The translations under genes were made by a program, and so were the position numbers. 64,000 nucleotides of DNA from Tyto alba (Eukaryota; Chordata; Aves; Strigiformes; Tytonidae). Position 1 is the first letter of the stretch, and every line of letters begins with the position of its first letter. Where the stretch lies: NCBI RefSeq assembly GCF_018691265.1, contig NW_024881328.1, positions 43,255,515 through 43,319,514 on the forward strand. The letters are read 5' to 3'. The notes beneath the pieces are model-generated. The model ran no database searches. It was not told where the DNA came from and saw only the letters and a list, made by a program, of their open reading frames with translations. Below, piece by piece: positions 1-13,136 of the stretch.

Positions 1-640
1 GGTACCCCCACAGCCCGGACCGTACCTGGGGGGCGGCGCGCATGGGGGCGGCGGGCTGTACCCACCCGGGTTCGGGGGTGGGGTGGGGTGTCCCGGGGCT
101 CCCCGCAGCCCCGCGGCCGCCGGAGCCGGAGCCGCAGCAAACCCAGGAGGAGGAGGAGGAGGAGGAGGAGGAGGATGGAGGGGGCCCTCGGGAAATGTAG
201 TCGTGCCCCATGTGCGGGGCGGCGGGGGGACTACAAGCCCCACAGTGCAGCGGGCAGGAGGAAAGGGAGGGGGAAACAGAGGAAGAGGAAGAAAAGGAGG
301 AGGAGCTCGGCCACCTCCGGGGGCTGGCGCTTGCCGGTAACCCGTGGTTGCGTGTCCGAGACGGGAGGGGGAAATCCCTCGCCCCGCGCAGCCTCCACGG
401 CGAGGGTTGGGGGGGGGGGATGTCTGTGTCCCGCCCATCTACCGTGGCCTCTGGGCTGCGGGGCAGCCCACCGCTCTGGTTCAGCAGCACCCCCGAGGGG
501 GGACGCTGCCCACCGCCTTGGCTTCCTCCCCCCTCCAGTGATTGAACGCCTCCCCTTCCCGCTCCCCACTGCCCATGGCTGCTTGGATTTATTTCTGCGC
601 CCTCCGTTTTTTTTTTTTTTTTTTTTTTTTACGGCGGGGT
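1..640. promoter_or_regulatory. CpG-rich promoter-like block
   Basis: Very GC- and CpG-rich sequence with a GGA repeat (145-175), two divergent ZNF143-like sites (190-201 and 230-248) and a run of 24 T at 607-630 closing it. This composition is typical of a CpG-island promoter. Direction and target gene cannot be told. It could serve an upstream neighbour outside the window, PCBP3, or both. Confidence 0.45.
190..248. promoter_or_regulatory. Divergent pair of ZNF143/SBS-like sites
   Basis: The minus strand at 190-201 reads ACTACATTTCCC. The plus strand at 230-248 begins ACTACAAGCCCCA and ends in TGC. Both resemble the ZNF143 (Staf) promoter motif, ACTACAATTCCCAGCATGC, with mismatches. These sites are known mainly from CpG-island promoters, including bidirectional ones. 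Confidence 0.45.
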
Positions 641-2025
641 AGTGGGGGGATTTGTTACAGCCGCGTCCCCGGGGGTCCTGGACGTGCCGCTGCCTGCCAG
701 GCTCAGCAAAATCGTCAAAGCCCCTCTCCCCGCGGCACAGCCTGGCAGCAGCCCCCCCAGGATGCATTTATGGGGTGAGACCCAAACGTCAGGACAAGGG
801 GGACTCCAGAGGCAAGAGCATCCTTTGAGGCAAACTAAGCAGAGGTGGAGACCCTCGAGGACCGAGCCCCGGAGCTGGTGCCCCCATCTCCTGGGAGATG
901 ACACATCTGAGAGGATCTTCTCTCCCCGCCTTTCCTCCCCCTCTCCGAGCACTTACCCTGGCAGAAGCAAATGCAACCTGACAGGGCTCGGCTACTCCGC
1001 TGAAATATTTATACGTTCCCGCCTAGAAGCAGGGCAGTGGGATCCCAGATGTCTGAGGGTTGTCACACCCCACTGCCCAGGGCTGGGAGGGATCCAGGCA
1101 GCCGCACCCCAGCCTGGGGTCTTCTCACCCGGAGGCTTCCCATCCCACTGAGCCCCCCAAAACCCGTGCAAAGATGCTCAGTGCCAAACCACTGTGGTGG
1201 GGGCCTGGACCAGCTTTTATTTCACTTGGGGGTTTTGCCTCCTTTTCTCAGCCGAACAGATAGAGCCAGGGTGTGTTATTTAGGGGGGGGGGGGGGGGGG
1301 GGGGCATCACAAGTCCTTTCTTAAATAATGACATGTTTAACTTCCTGAAGAAGATTCCTCCCCGGGCAGAAAACCAGGGCACTGGGATGGCTTTGACACT
1401 GCGGGAAGAGCCAGGTTGTATCATCCCCTCCCAGCTGGGTTGCTGGTGCTGGGGAGGACGGCAAGACCACAGCAGGTGTGTCCACAGGCTCCCCGTGGCC
1501 ACCACGTACCTCCCGCGGGCAGGGACACTGTCCTTGGTGGGATCCATCTCTCTCTCCCTTGGTGGTGACAGGGGGTTGGGACCCTTCCTTATGTGTCGCA
1601 GGACCTGGGCGCAGGAGCACCCCAAGGTGTGAGTCAGGGGCGATGCTGTGCACCCAGGCAATGCCAGCGCCCTGGTGGGCTTTACCGACTCTGAGCAATG
1701 TCACCCGAGACCCCCACCCACCCACCCCAGTGTGCGTCCCTTGGCAAAGTCATGCTGCCACTACCAGCCCCAGTTGGTAACTGGACTCCCCCCAGCCTGG
1801 GAGAGCACCCAGGGGTGCAAAGGCCAAGCTGGCAAATGCATTTGTGCAAAGAGGGCAGGGTGCTGGCGGCGCGGGGCACCCCAGCTTCCCATCGGATGGC
1901 TCACACGGGGTGGGGGGACAAATCCCTAGGTGTCCCCCAGCGCCCAGCTGCTTGGGGAGGGGGGGGGGGGGGCTTGGGGATGGGATTTGGCTTCTGCACA
2001 AAGGATGGGGCTGGGTATGGGCAGA
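641..2025. other. No gene seen; contains a run of 22 G
   Basis: GC-rich sequence with no reading frame that I recognise as real. The only distinct element is a run of 22 G at 1283-1304. Confidence 0.6.
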
Positions 2026-2345
2026 GCAGGTTTAGGGACAGGAACAGGAGCAGGGGGAGGGCAGGGGCAGGTGTAAGGGCAGGATCGAGGGCAAGGGCTG
2101 GGGTAGAGTGGGTGTCAAGATCTGGTGCTGGGGAAGGGGCAGGGGCTTGAGCAGGGTCTGGGACAGGGGCATGGACTTTAGCAGGGCAGAGGCGGAGATC
2201 TGGGTAGGGGCAGAGCTGTGGACAGGGGTGTGGGCTGGGGCCGGAGCTGGGGGGGGGTGGGGGGGGGGGGGAGGGACTGGGGTAGACTCAGGGGCAGGGG
2301 CGGGAAGGGCTGGGGCAGGGACAGGGCGAGTGGGGCAGGCAGGGA
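2026..2345. repeat. Degenerate G-rich minisatellite
   Basis: Many imperfect copies of GGGGCA/GGGACAGG-like units with several longer G runs (for example near 2247-2275) sit directly upstream of the CpG island. The plus strand has very high G-quadruplex potential. Long reading frames across it on both strands are low-complexity artefacts. Confidence 0.7.
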
Positions 2346-2568
2346 GCAGTGGGGCGGTGCGTCGGGGGGGTCGGGGGGGGGGGCCGGGCAGGACCCACCG
2401 CTCGGCTCCGGCTGCCGCCTCCCTCGGAGCGAGCCCCGCCGCGCCCTCCCGGCCCCCAACTCCGCCGCTCCCCTCCTCCTGCCCAGCCCCTGCCCGATCC
2501 CTCCCCGCTCTGCACAGCCCGTCGCTCCGTCCTTCCGTCCGTCCGTCCGTCCGTCCGTCCAGGGGCAG
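2346..2568 (+). promoter_or_regulatory. CpG island with candidate noncoding first exon
   Basis: A CpG-dense stretch ends in a (CCGT)n tetranucleotide repeat (about 2527-2560), then GGGGCAG followed by GTAGGG at 2569, a good splice donor. The layout fits a TATA-less promoter and 5' UTR exon on the plus strand, possibly PCBP3, whose 5' noncoding exons are widely spread in other vertebrates. There is no transcript evidence in the sequence itself. Confidence 0.35.
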
Positions 2569-5500
2569 GTAGGGGTTTGTCTTCTCTGGGGCGTTGTTTT
2601 CTGGGGAGGGGGGCGCCGGGACGGAGCTGCCGGTGCCGGCGGGGACCCGGGTGGGGCTGGTGGCGGGGAGGGGGACACAGCCCCTCCGACGAGGAAGCGG
2701 CTCCCGGTGCGCCGTCACTCCTCCAACCAGCCCGGGAGCAGGAGGCGAACACCCTCCAAACCCAGGGTGGCCGCGCAGAGTGGTGGGTCCCCCCCCCCGT
2801 GTCCCCATCCCTAGGGGCTCCCCCCCATGCCCTGCCACCTCCCGGGGTGCGCGTCTCCGCGCGGCTGCTGAGAGTTTTCCGTCCCTGACTCCCAGTCTGG
2901 GATGCTGCTTGGCTCGGCAGGGACTGGCCTCTACCAAAACAAGCTCCCGGTGGCCCTGGCCCACAAGTGGGGGTCCCCATGGGTGGCAACTTGCCGAGCC
3001 CCCCACCCGCTGCTGCAGGGAGAAGCGTGCGTGGGGACAGGTGATGGCAGGGATGCTGTGTGGGCGAGCCCTGGCCACTGGCTTTTGGGCGCGAGCTTCC
3101 CCGGGGGTCCCACTGGTGTCGGTCTGGTGTTTTTTGTTGAGCCCTGGCTCGGGGCGTGCTTGTCACCAAGCACCCACCGAACGGCTCATCGGTGCACCCA
3201 GCCGGGGCAGATGCAGCCCCAGCATCAGTGTGGGGGGGAGGGAGGGAGCCCAGGCCTTGTTTCTGGAGCACACGCCTCCGAGCTTCCTCCGCAGTTGGGC
3301 AAATCATCTCCTGGGAGCCCATTTCCCCAGCTGGGACCTTTCTGTCCTTCCTCTGAAATTGGGCTGGTTCATCGGCACGTGCCTCAAGGGAGCACAGGGT
3401 GCCCTGTGCTGGGGTTGCTCCCCCCCTCTGCACCTTTCCTCACATGGAGCCAGGTCGAGAGGGATAAGGTTTATTTGGGTACCGCCCCTGGGGCAGCAAG
3501 CAGCATTTATTGCCCAGGTCCTCCTGGTGAGGGGGGTCTGGGTGAGGCTTTGCTGACCCATCCTGGAGAAGGGGGGGGTGGAGGAGGGAGGGCATACCAC
3601 CCTCCTTGCAGCAACCCAGCCCTGCGCGGCATTCTCTGGCTGTGCTGCAGAGCATCCCCACCCTGGTGCAGCTGCTGCATGGCCCCCCGGGAATGGCGCA
3701 GAGCCCCAGCTCCGCAGGGCGTCCTCCCTCACCTTGTGGCACGGGGAGCCGGGGGCAGATGGGGCAGATCTGGATGGGTAGCAGCACCTCCTGTAAGCGA
3801 GCAGCCTGGGGATGGAGAGCCCTGTGAGAGGTGAAGGAGGCCCCCGAAATCTCTGTGACCTAACCCGTGCTTCCTAGGAGCATTTCCATAGTTGCCTCTG
3901 GGAGGATGGAAGAGGGAAACCCCTGCCTGAGCTGGCTTTAAATGATGGTGGCGGAGGTGTAGCTCTGCCATGAAATTCAGGGCAGGCCCGTGCAGGTGCC
4001 GAAACCGCTGCCAAACACTTCTGGGGTCGGTCGAGAGATGCTCAGCCCCTGTGCTGCCCCAGTCTGTGGGGCTGCAGTGAGAGGCTTTCCCAAATATAAC
4101 AAATATAACCCCTGGCTCCTTCCCCTTCTCTTTGCAATGGCTCCAGGAGAGTGTGGGCTGGTTTTGGGGCTGGAGCTGGCTCCCACCCAGCTGAGTTGGT
4201 GTGTCCAGTGAGCACAGCGAGGCTGGGGTGCTGCTGACACCCCTGGCACACGTGGTGTCCCTCAACAAACCCCTGCAGAGCCAGCCCCGGGTGCCCCGGG
4301 GCTGCTGGCAGTGCCCTGCCCCAGCCCCGCGCTGCTTCTTCACCCTGCTAATTGGGGAGGTCAATTAACGGCGCTAAGATGCAGCCAACATCCCGCACAG
4401 TGCCTGCTGGCTGTCCTTCCCTGCACAGAGGCTGCGGGGACGCCAGGGACATGTGCCAGGCTGGGTGGGACAGCGTTTGTGTCCCCAGGGTGGACCCTTC
4501 GCTCCCAGCCCCGGGGGCAGGGACGGGGACATCCTTCACCTTCCCTCCCTGTCCCGGAGCAGCGATGCCCGTGCCCACCGGCACGGCCGTGGGTTGAGGC
4601 TCTCGCCTTTCCACACGGCAGAAATACGTCAGCTTTTCATCAGGTTGGCAAGCAAACTGGTGCTGGCACCTCTCTGATTGTCTGCAGGGAAACCGGGGAG
4701 AAAAACTGTTTTTAACACAGAAGTCCCTCCTTTGAGTGTCCCCAAGGGGCCATTTTCTGTCAAGGAGGGAATATGGGATTTTCCAGCTATCAGGTTCGCC
4801 CCATTTTGGGGAAAGCCCATCAAGACTTGGCACACCGATGGATGGGGAGCCCTTTAGAGGAGCTATGAACGGTTGGTGACTTCCCAAATGAAGCAAGCAC
4901 TCAGGAGCACAAAACCCAACCGCTTTCCTCTGAAAATGGCAAAACGAAGCACTTTGAATTTTCCACCTTATTTTTTCAGTTGCTTCTTCCCTTTGCTGAG
5001 CCTGTTTGGGCAGGCTTTGCGATGAGACACACAGAAGAGAGACGCCATTCCCCAGATGGGGGGAATGTGGTTACAGCCCTCTTTGGTCCAGCAGCAGCCC
5101 ATCACCAGGGTCTCGTGGCGTGTGTCCTCCTTGCCTTGCCAGGGGAGGCATCGTGTCCACCAGCTTGGTGGCACACACGGTGGGGAAATCCAGCGTGATC
5201 CAGAGGAGGAGAAAGGGCCCACATGCAAGGGCAACCAGCCGGCATCTCCCAGGAAGGGGTTAATCCTGGAGCTCCAGATCTGGTATCCTATTGCTGGCTG
5301 CTTTGGGTAAAAGCTTTTTTGGCTCGGTTTCAAGGTCAGCGGCTGGAGGATGACTCATGCATCCTCCACCAAGGAGTAAAACCTCTTGTCCAGACTTTGC
5401 CAGCCCAAGGTGATGGTTTCCTGAAAATCCAAGTGCCCTGGAGGGCCCCGGTCTGCTGGGCCAGGGTTTTGGGAAAAGCTGCTTCCCCGTAGTGCTAGGC

Positions 5501-8500
5501 TCCGCTTGTCCTTAGGGAATTGGGGTGGCGGCACCTCCAGCTGGGTGATGCTGAAGCACCTGCACGGGTGTCCCTGGGATGGGGACCTGCTGGGGTGGGC
5601 ACGGGGGGAGCGACCAGCACCAGCACGGCCCATCCGCGCTCAGCTGGGCGTGGGAAGGGGGCAGAGCCTTTTCTTAAAAGCCGCTGGAAGAAAATACCGT
5701 AAGCAGCGCATTTAGAAGCATGAGGTGCCAGCGGAGGTTGCAAATGCTCCTCGCCTTCTTCCCGACGTTCGCGGCTGAGCTGCGGCTCCTGGAAGGGTTT
5801 CTCGGCTTCGCTACGTGCGTGGTTTGGAGCTCCCCCCACCGCATTCGTGGTGAACATCGCACGAACGCGGGACTGATGGAAACACCGAACTGCGGCTAGC
5901 GTGGGGCTGGGGGTGCTGCCGGGGAGGGCTCTGCCTTAAAACCTTCCCCGCTGTGCAAACGCACCGCAGGTTCCTCCACCCCACACACACACACAAAAAC
6001 CTCCGTGACGTGGTCGCGCACCTCTGGTTGCGGCATCTTTGCTCCAGCATCCTTGCAAGGATTTGGGCGGGGGGTGGGGGTTTTGCTGCTGGGCTGCCTT
6101 GCGCCCTGTCAGGGCGCGTTGTTTGGAGGATGCTTTCGCCCTGACTCTCAGCCCTTGTCTCCGCAGGGCAGGAGCTGCGCCGTCACCTCTTCCCAGATGG
6201 GCCTCCGAGTCGCGCTGCGCAGGGGACCGGCCCTGGGGGTAAGGAGGCAGGATCGGCCCCGCCGCAGGTCCAGGGCTGCCCAGGGGACTCCAGTCACGAC
6301 AGTGACATGTCCCTCCCCGGCACAGGACACGCGGGGCTGGTGGCAAGGCCAGGCCAGGCCAGCTCCGTGCTGCCGAGGGGTGGTGCGTGCCCAGGTGATG
6401 TTAGGAAGCTGGATGTTCTGTGATGAGGTCCCCGCTGCCTGTTGTGCTCCTGAAATGATAAAAATGAGGACTTTTGGCCATGGCAGTGGGCGAGGGCACC
6501 CAGGTTTCGGTGCCTGAAGCGAACGTCTCCTCCCTTTTGTGTGTTACGGGAAAACCCACGGGAGAGACCCTCCTGGTGTGCAGGCAAAAAAAGTGGAGGG
6601 CTCAGAAAAGGTTTTGAGGCTTCAAGGTGAAATGATTTCATGCCAGGCAGCCTAATCCATCTCTGGAGTGACCCTGCTCGGGGCAGGAGCTGGACCAGAG
6701 ACCTCCAGAGATGCTCACAGCCTGACTCACTCTGTGCCTCTGGCCTTCATTCAAATACAGAAATGATTCACTCTTTAAAGGCTTTTATTTGACTGATATG
6801 AAGGCAATGTTTTGGGGAGCTGTAGAGAGCAGACCCCAGGGTATCTGTGAAATGAAACCCTTCCCTGTGCCTGTGCAGCCCCACGGGGTGGGTGAGCCTC
6901 TCTGCTGTGGTTGCCCGTGGCCACTCAGTGAAACGCACCTTGGGAATCTTGGGAAGCTGCAAAGCCCAAAGCCAGCGGGCAAAATCCACACATTTGTGCC
7001 TTCTCATAGCTTTGGGGGGAGATTCTCCTGATCTGGCTATGTCAGATGCTTTGTGTCAGGGGAAGAGGGTGCCCCAGGGACACCCCGGGTGGGTTCCCTG
7101 AGCTTGTGCAGGGCGAGGGATCTTGGAGGGCACACGAGGCTGTGATGGGGAGGACGGTGAGCACGTGGCAAAGGTGCAGAGAAGCAGCCCTGTAGCATCA
7201 TCGGGGCGTTAGTGTCTGCTGAAAAATCCACCTAGGGGGACCTCACTTCAGACATCTCACCAGCCTGGACACCTCTGTGACTCAGTTTCCCCACCTGGAA
7301 AATATGTTGCCCCTCCAGGGGATTTTGGACGCCAGCACATGACAGGGGATGGACAAGTGAGAGACCTGAAATTTCCTGGTCTTTCTGCACAGCTTGGGTA
7401 GCTGTGGTCCCTGGGGACATGCACCGATAGCTCACCCTCTCTCTCCCGGGACATTTCCTCGCATGCAGACCCTGTGCCGGGGGTCTGGCTCTCCAGGCGT
7501 GGGGCAGAAGAGATGCTGTGCCATGCTGATGTCTGTTACAGCTCAGCTAGAGCTTCACCGGGCTCTGCCGGTCACCCATGCACCTCCATCAGAGGACCAG
7601 GGTGCAAACCATGCCCAGATGCCATGCGTTCCAGCCTGGATGGTCTCTCTCCTTGCCCTGGGCTTCAGTCTCCTTTCAAGTGTTTATGAGAGCTAACGTG
7701 CCTGCCATCGACAGCTCTCCCTGTCACAGATAGAAAACACCCAGAGTTTTGTGAGTAGAGCTGACTATCTGGCAAGATGTTTCTCCTTTGCAAGCACTCA
7801 GGAGTAGTTTTGCCAGCCCTTAAGCAAGGAAAAAAAAAAAAAAAAAAAAAAAAACAAACAAAAAAAAACCAAACAAAAAACAAAACAACCCAAAAGAATG
7901 GACCATGGCACCAAATTCACTGAACTCCTCGGTCTCGGTTGCCTCTGGAGCAGAAGGAAAATGAATTGGAGGGGGTTGGCTGCTTGCGAATGGACCAGGG
8001 AGGAGGACCGGGCTGTGCAGACCCTGGGGTCTCCTTGGGCTGACCTCTGCTCGGGAATCTTCTGGGCAAAAACACCCTTCTGAAATGCGTGGGGTGGGCA
8101 CGGCCATGGGTGCTGTCCCGGGGAGCTGCTGGTGGCATCTGCTGCTGAGGCTTGGCTCCGGCTTGAGTGCTTTGACGTCGGTGTGCTGTATCACTCCTAA
8201 TCCTTTTAGTGATGTCTAGGGTTTGGAGAGGGCATATTTGGCTCTCCAGATCCCGTCCTGAGGGCCTAAACTAGCCCACTCCAATGGGTCTGATCCCCGT
8301 TTTTCCTCAAAGGTGAGGATGGACCAGGGATCCCATTGCCGATGATCCATCTCATCCCAGTGACTGCTCCTAAGATTTCCTTAGCCCACCAAGGACTTCT
8401 CGTGTGCAGCAAAGCCTCAACCCTTCATGGCCGGGGAGCCCTCTCGAAGTTTTAAAAAACTCACTAGATACAGCTTTCCCTAAGGAGACATCAGCTGCCA

Positions 8501-11500
8501 TGTCTTCCTGGGCAGGGAACTTATGACATAGCTTTCTGTGACCTAAATGAAATGTCCACTTGTCCCAAACCCAGGTCTCCATCACGTACCCAAGCCCCTG
8601 GCGCTGCCTCCTCTGCCCTTGGGGATACTGGGGTCCCTCCAATCATGCTGGATGCTGCTGGCATTTGCCGGAAGAGAGAGGGAAAGGTGGAATGCTGAGC
8701 TTCCCCCCCTTGCCAACCGATTTGTCCTCTAGGAGATTAGTCCCCTTCCCTGGCTTACGGGGGGATTTGCAGCTGCTCCATCTGGTCGAGCCCAGCAAGT
8801 CAGCGGGTTCCGGGGAGGAGCAGCCAGATCCCAGCTGCTGTCTCCGCTCTCGGGCATCCCAGGCAAAGCCACCCCTGGGCTTGCACCTTGGGTTGGGCAT
8901 TTCTGCTTGTATCTGTCAGAAAGGAGCATAAACCCCCAGAGATACGCGGGTGAAAATCCCACTTGCAATGTGGTTTACACCTGAGAGTGTTTGTCAATGG
9001 AGCCGATGAAAACTGTGCGGAGCAATGGCAGGTTTTTTGAGCTGTTGTTGGCCGGTAGAAAGCCTTGAGGATGCTCGAGGGCCTCCCCTTCCACACAGGA
9101 TGGTCCCAAGGAGATGATCGCCCTGTAAAACCCGCCTGGCCTTTGGGAGAGCAGGCAGGTGGATGGGAAGGAAAGCATCTCAGTGCGGGTTTTCCCAGGT
9201 GGACCCACAGTGTGGCTTTTTGGGTAAATGAGAGGAGTTTGCTGCCCAGATTTTCTGGAGGGGAAAACCAGGAGGTGATAGGGGCACTACAGGTCTCTCC
9301 CCTCTTCCACTCCGTTGCTCCCATCTCATCACCAGGCACCATTTGAAGGTAGTGGATAGGAAGGAGGCTGGAGCTAAGGTAGGGAAGAGCTGATGACAAG
9401 TTGGTTTACGGGGACTGGATTTATAGGGACTGACTGAATTAGGTTTGTGGAAGCAGCAGAGGGGGGGATGTTGTGGGGCCAGGGCTTTGCTGAATGCTGT
9501 TCTGCTCCCAGGCTATGGGGACCATGGGACACGGATCCTGGCCAAGAGCGGGTCTGGTGTGCTGCTGGACCCAGGAACGTGCTCTCCCCATGCCACTGTC
9601 TTTTCAGCTTGCATGGGGCCACGTGGGACCCTGCCAGGCCCCTCCAGTGATGCTCCCAGTGGGGCTTCTCTCAGAAAGCACCGGCTTCTCTTCTAACGTG
9701 GCAGAAAATCACAAAGAGGGGAGCTCCGGGCAGTGGAGACGAGATGCTGATACACCAACACTGACCCCATCCCACTCACCCACCACTGCAGAGCCTGGAG
9801 TGGGGACCAGTTTCGGCCCCCCGTCTCCGTTCTTCTCCCTTTGCCGTTTTTCCAGGAATACCAATGGAGGCTGCCAGGTGTCAGCTTGGAAATCTTTTAA
9901 CTTTACCTCGTCTCCCCAAATGGACAATGTCTCCGCTCATTAGGTACCCGCCCAGGGGGCAGATGTCAGCTCTGCTCATGGCTTTTCTCAGCTCATCTCT
10001 GACGAGACTCTTGACGGCTTCAGAGCGCTCCGGTCCCATCACGTCACGCCGGCTCCTGCCCGCAGGGCTGCCCGCTCTGCTTGCCCGCCGGCCGTGCTGT
10101 CCTGGTGGCAGCTCACCTACAGCCCCCCCCCCCACCTTGGGCTCCCCACCTCCCCCTCTTGAGGAGTGCGGTTTTGAAGGGTGTTTTGTTAAAAGGCTGG
10201 AAAATAACAGGCACCGGTGGCACACGCGTGGCGTGTGTGTGCAGAGCTGGAATTGGTTTTCCTTGCCCAGGCAGCGCCTGGGAGGAGAAGCCATCTCTGA
10301 AGTCTGCCCTTTGAGGCTGATGCGTCCCGACAGCTTGTTCACTGGGACATTAAAATCGTTGCCTCTGTCTGCGTAAAACACCCAGTAAGGCGGGTGATGG
10401 GAACACGGGTCAGGGGAGGATCGTTTTCTCCCCTGCGCAATGAGCGGCGGCACCGAAAACCCCGAGCAGCAGAACAAAGCAGATCCCAGCAGTTCAGGGG
10501 CTGCTGCAAGGGGTCCCGTCCAACATGAAGGGGGACAGCAGCCGGAGGGGGGATGATGCAGATGGAGCTGTCTTGCTGAGGTTCCTGTCTATAAGGTGTA
10601 CTATAGGTTTGGTGATATGGGGAGAGAACATTCCCATCCCCGTCCCATCCAGTGCATCCCTCACCAGCTGCACAATGTGTTTTCCCAAAGAGCTTGACTT
10701 TTTACCTGCCGGGCTGGCAGCAAAGCAGGAGGACATCTGCAAGCTCTCCATGCTTTCTGCAGACCTTGGACCCCACACAGGTGCCCTGTAGTCCCAAACA
10801 CAGGGCCAGGTGAGATGCCCTATGGGCACAAACAGCCAAGCACTCGCAGGTGAGGGGAAGCTGAAGTCCACCTTGGCTGGCTGAGTTTGCAGGAGAGGCA
10901 GGCTGGTTGTCGGAACAGGTTTTGGTTTTGTTTTTTTTTTTTTAGGGGGGGAGGGTGGTATGTAGTAAAGGATATGGGAGGACCTGCTGTTATTTGGGAT
11001 GATAGGATAGGGCAGCGTGCCAGGGTTGTTAGGGGGCTGCTTCTGCATCTCCAGCTCAGAGTAGGCACAGAGATGGGGAGGCTCTGGGCAGGGCTGCTGA
11101 AAATCTGGTTTTGCCTGAGAAAGCTTTGCTTTGAAGGGCCCTTAAAAACAATTCCTGGTGTGATCTGCTGGTTTGGGCTGGGCAGCAGGCAGCGTGTGAG
11201 CTGGGGTGCTCTGGACACCCACCAAGGCGGTGCCAGGGGCAGCCTCCGTGCCTAGGTGCTGCTTTGGACGCCCACAGATGTCCTCAAGAGCAGTGCTCAC
11301 CAACTTGCTCTTCCTGAGCAAAAGCAGGGGTGTTGTCACAGCCCCGTGGGACCAGGCACAAGACCTGCTCACACGTGGAAGTACCTGTCAGCTCACCTCC
11401 AAGGCTGGGCACAAGCAGGGAGCCACACACAGCTCATTCACATTTGCATCCTATCGATGCCATATGGTCAAACCTTATTCAGAGAGCGTTTGGCCTTAAC

Positions 11501-13131
11501 TCCATAATTCCTCTTTACCCACTCAAGACTAAGCGCTGTGAAATTTTGAGCCCCCTGGAACGAGGTGGCCGAGCTCTCCAGTGCATCAAGCTGAGGGTGC
11601 TGCCGAGCCCCTGGGGACTGCTGTCCTGCGTGGGGTCCCTGCTGCTCGGGATGCTTAGTGACTCTCTGGTGTGAGTTAGGGATGTCAAAATGTCATAGTC
11701 TACAGAGGCTGACTTTTGAGGGGAGTGACCGTGTCAGTGCTTTGGAAATCATCGCATCCTCGGGTGCTGTTGTCTGGGGGCAATAGGTGTGATTTTGCTG
11801 GGATCTGGGTACTTCTGCCACTCTGCTGTTCGCAAATGACTCCTTCAGCATCCTGGGTGACCCCTCACGAACACTGCTGACCAAATTTACTAGTGGGACC
11901 TCGTCCATGAGAACTAGCGGGTGAGCTGGCCGTGTAGGGATGGAGCCGTGCTCTCCACTGCCATGGATCAGGAGATAGAAAGTTTTTGGTGTGATAAGCT
12001 TGCTGGTGTCTTTCTCACAGCAGCCACGTGTGTTCCACTGGAGAGAAACAACCAGGAAAAAAAAATGAATTGACTCCTCTTCTTGTACTGCCAGAGCAGA
12101 CATAAGGTGCAGGAGATGGAGAGATGGTGGTGGGGATGATAGTCTACCAGCAGACCAAAAGGTTGCTTTTCCATAAGTTTGTGATGCCGCCTTTTAAGAC
12201 AACTCCTGACTGCCTTGCCCTGGTCACAGATGAGCAAGATACCACAGTCTTGTGATGTGGGGGCACAGGCAGCTGTCACAGCCAGTGCCTCTTTGGCCAC
12301 GGTGGTGCCACTGGATGCCCGGCTTCTGGAAACAGCCCCATGGGAGTTGTCGGGGGATGCTTAAAGCAACTGTGGTCACGAGCTGTGGTCACTCGGCTTT
12401 GGAACGCTGAGGTTTCTGCTTGGAGGCAGCTTTTGGATTCTTTGAGGTGCACTCATGCCAGTGCTGGAACGGAGGTTCCCAGCATGGCACCACCAGTTCT
12501 CTGGGAAATGCAGATGCAGCCGTACCCGGAGGTGGCTTTTACCTTAATCGCAGAAAAAAACAGTTAGGTGGCTAAACAAGTGTACAGCTCCTCTGCATGG
12601 TTTGGCTCACCTGCTCCTGTGCACCTCAGGGGGCTGCAAGACATAGAAATAGCAGGTTTTGAGATTGGCTTACAAGTCTATCTGTACCAAACATTCAGAG
12701 GAAAAAAGCTGTTCTGGAAGCAGGAGTCTCTGTGGGTGGGTGTACACATGGTGCACAGTGCAAGACCACGGGGTCATGGGTGGGATCTTACTGTGCAGCC
12801 TGTTGGTGGAAGGGTTATAACATAACACAAAGCAGAGCTGCTGGGAGACGGACCCATATTTGATTAAGAAAACTGCTGACAAATTCTTTAATGATGCGTT
12901 TCCTGAATGCTAGGCTTTGTCTTGGGATAAACTCAAACCTATGACCTGGAAGACAAATAAAAGTTAATTTCCCCGTGAATTCACGGGCTGCGTTGCCGTG
13001 GGTCGCGGCTCTGTGCCCGCGTGGGCAGTGGAGAGGCAGGATGTGCCCGTGGGGCTGTGGCGGAGGGGCTTGCCTGCACTGGTGATGGGAAGAAGGAAAG
13101 GGGTTTTCTCGCAACCCCCTTGTCCTCCCAA
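2569..13131. other. No supported gene; intronic or intergenic
   Basis: About 10.5 kb of moderately GC-rich sequence. Reading frames here are short, on both strands and without recognisable domains. An A-rich low-complexity stretch lies at 7830-7890 (25 A, then A-rich). If the 2,568 donor belongs to PCBP3, this is 5' intron. Confidence 0.5.
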
Positions 13132-13136
13132 CATCC
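13132..13136. repeat. Target-site duplication CATCC, copy 1
   Basis: A 5-bp direct repeat borders the LTR. The matching copy is at 14209-14213, directly after the opposite LTR end. Confidence 0.85.

Noticed and set aside
2032..3078. Long minus-strand reading frame of 348 codons
   Set aside because: It runs across the G-rich minisatellite and CpG island. Its composition is Pro/Ala/Arg-rich low complexity with no domain, as expected from GC-rich DNA lacking stop codons.
2288..3433. Minus-strand reading frame of 381 codons, the longest in the window
   Set aside because: It has the same GC-driven low-complexity content. It shows no recognisable motif and overlaps another open frame on the same strand.
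7830..7890. A-rich tail suggesting a processed pseudogene
   Set aside because: There is no gene-derived sequence upstream on either strand and no target duplication. It is simple low-complexity DNA.
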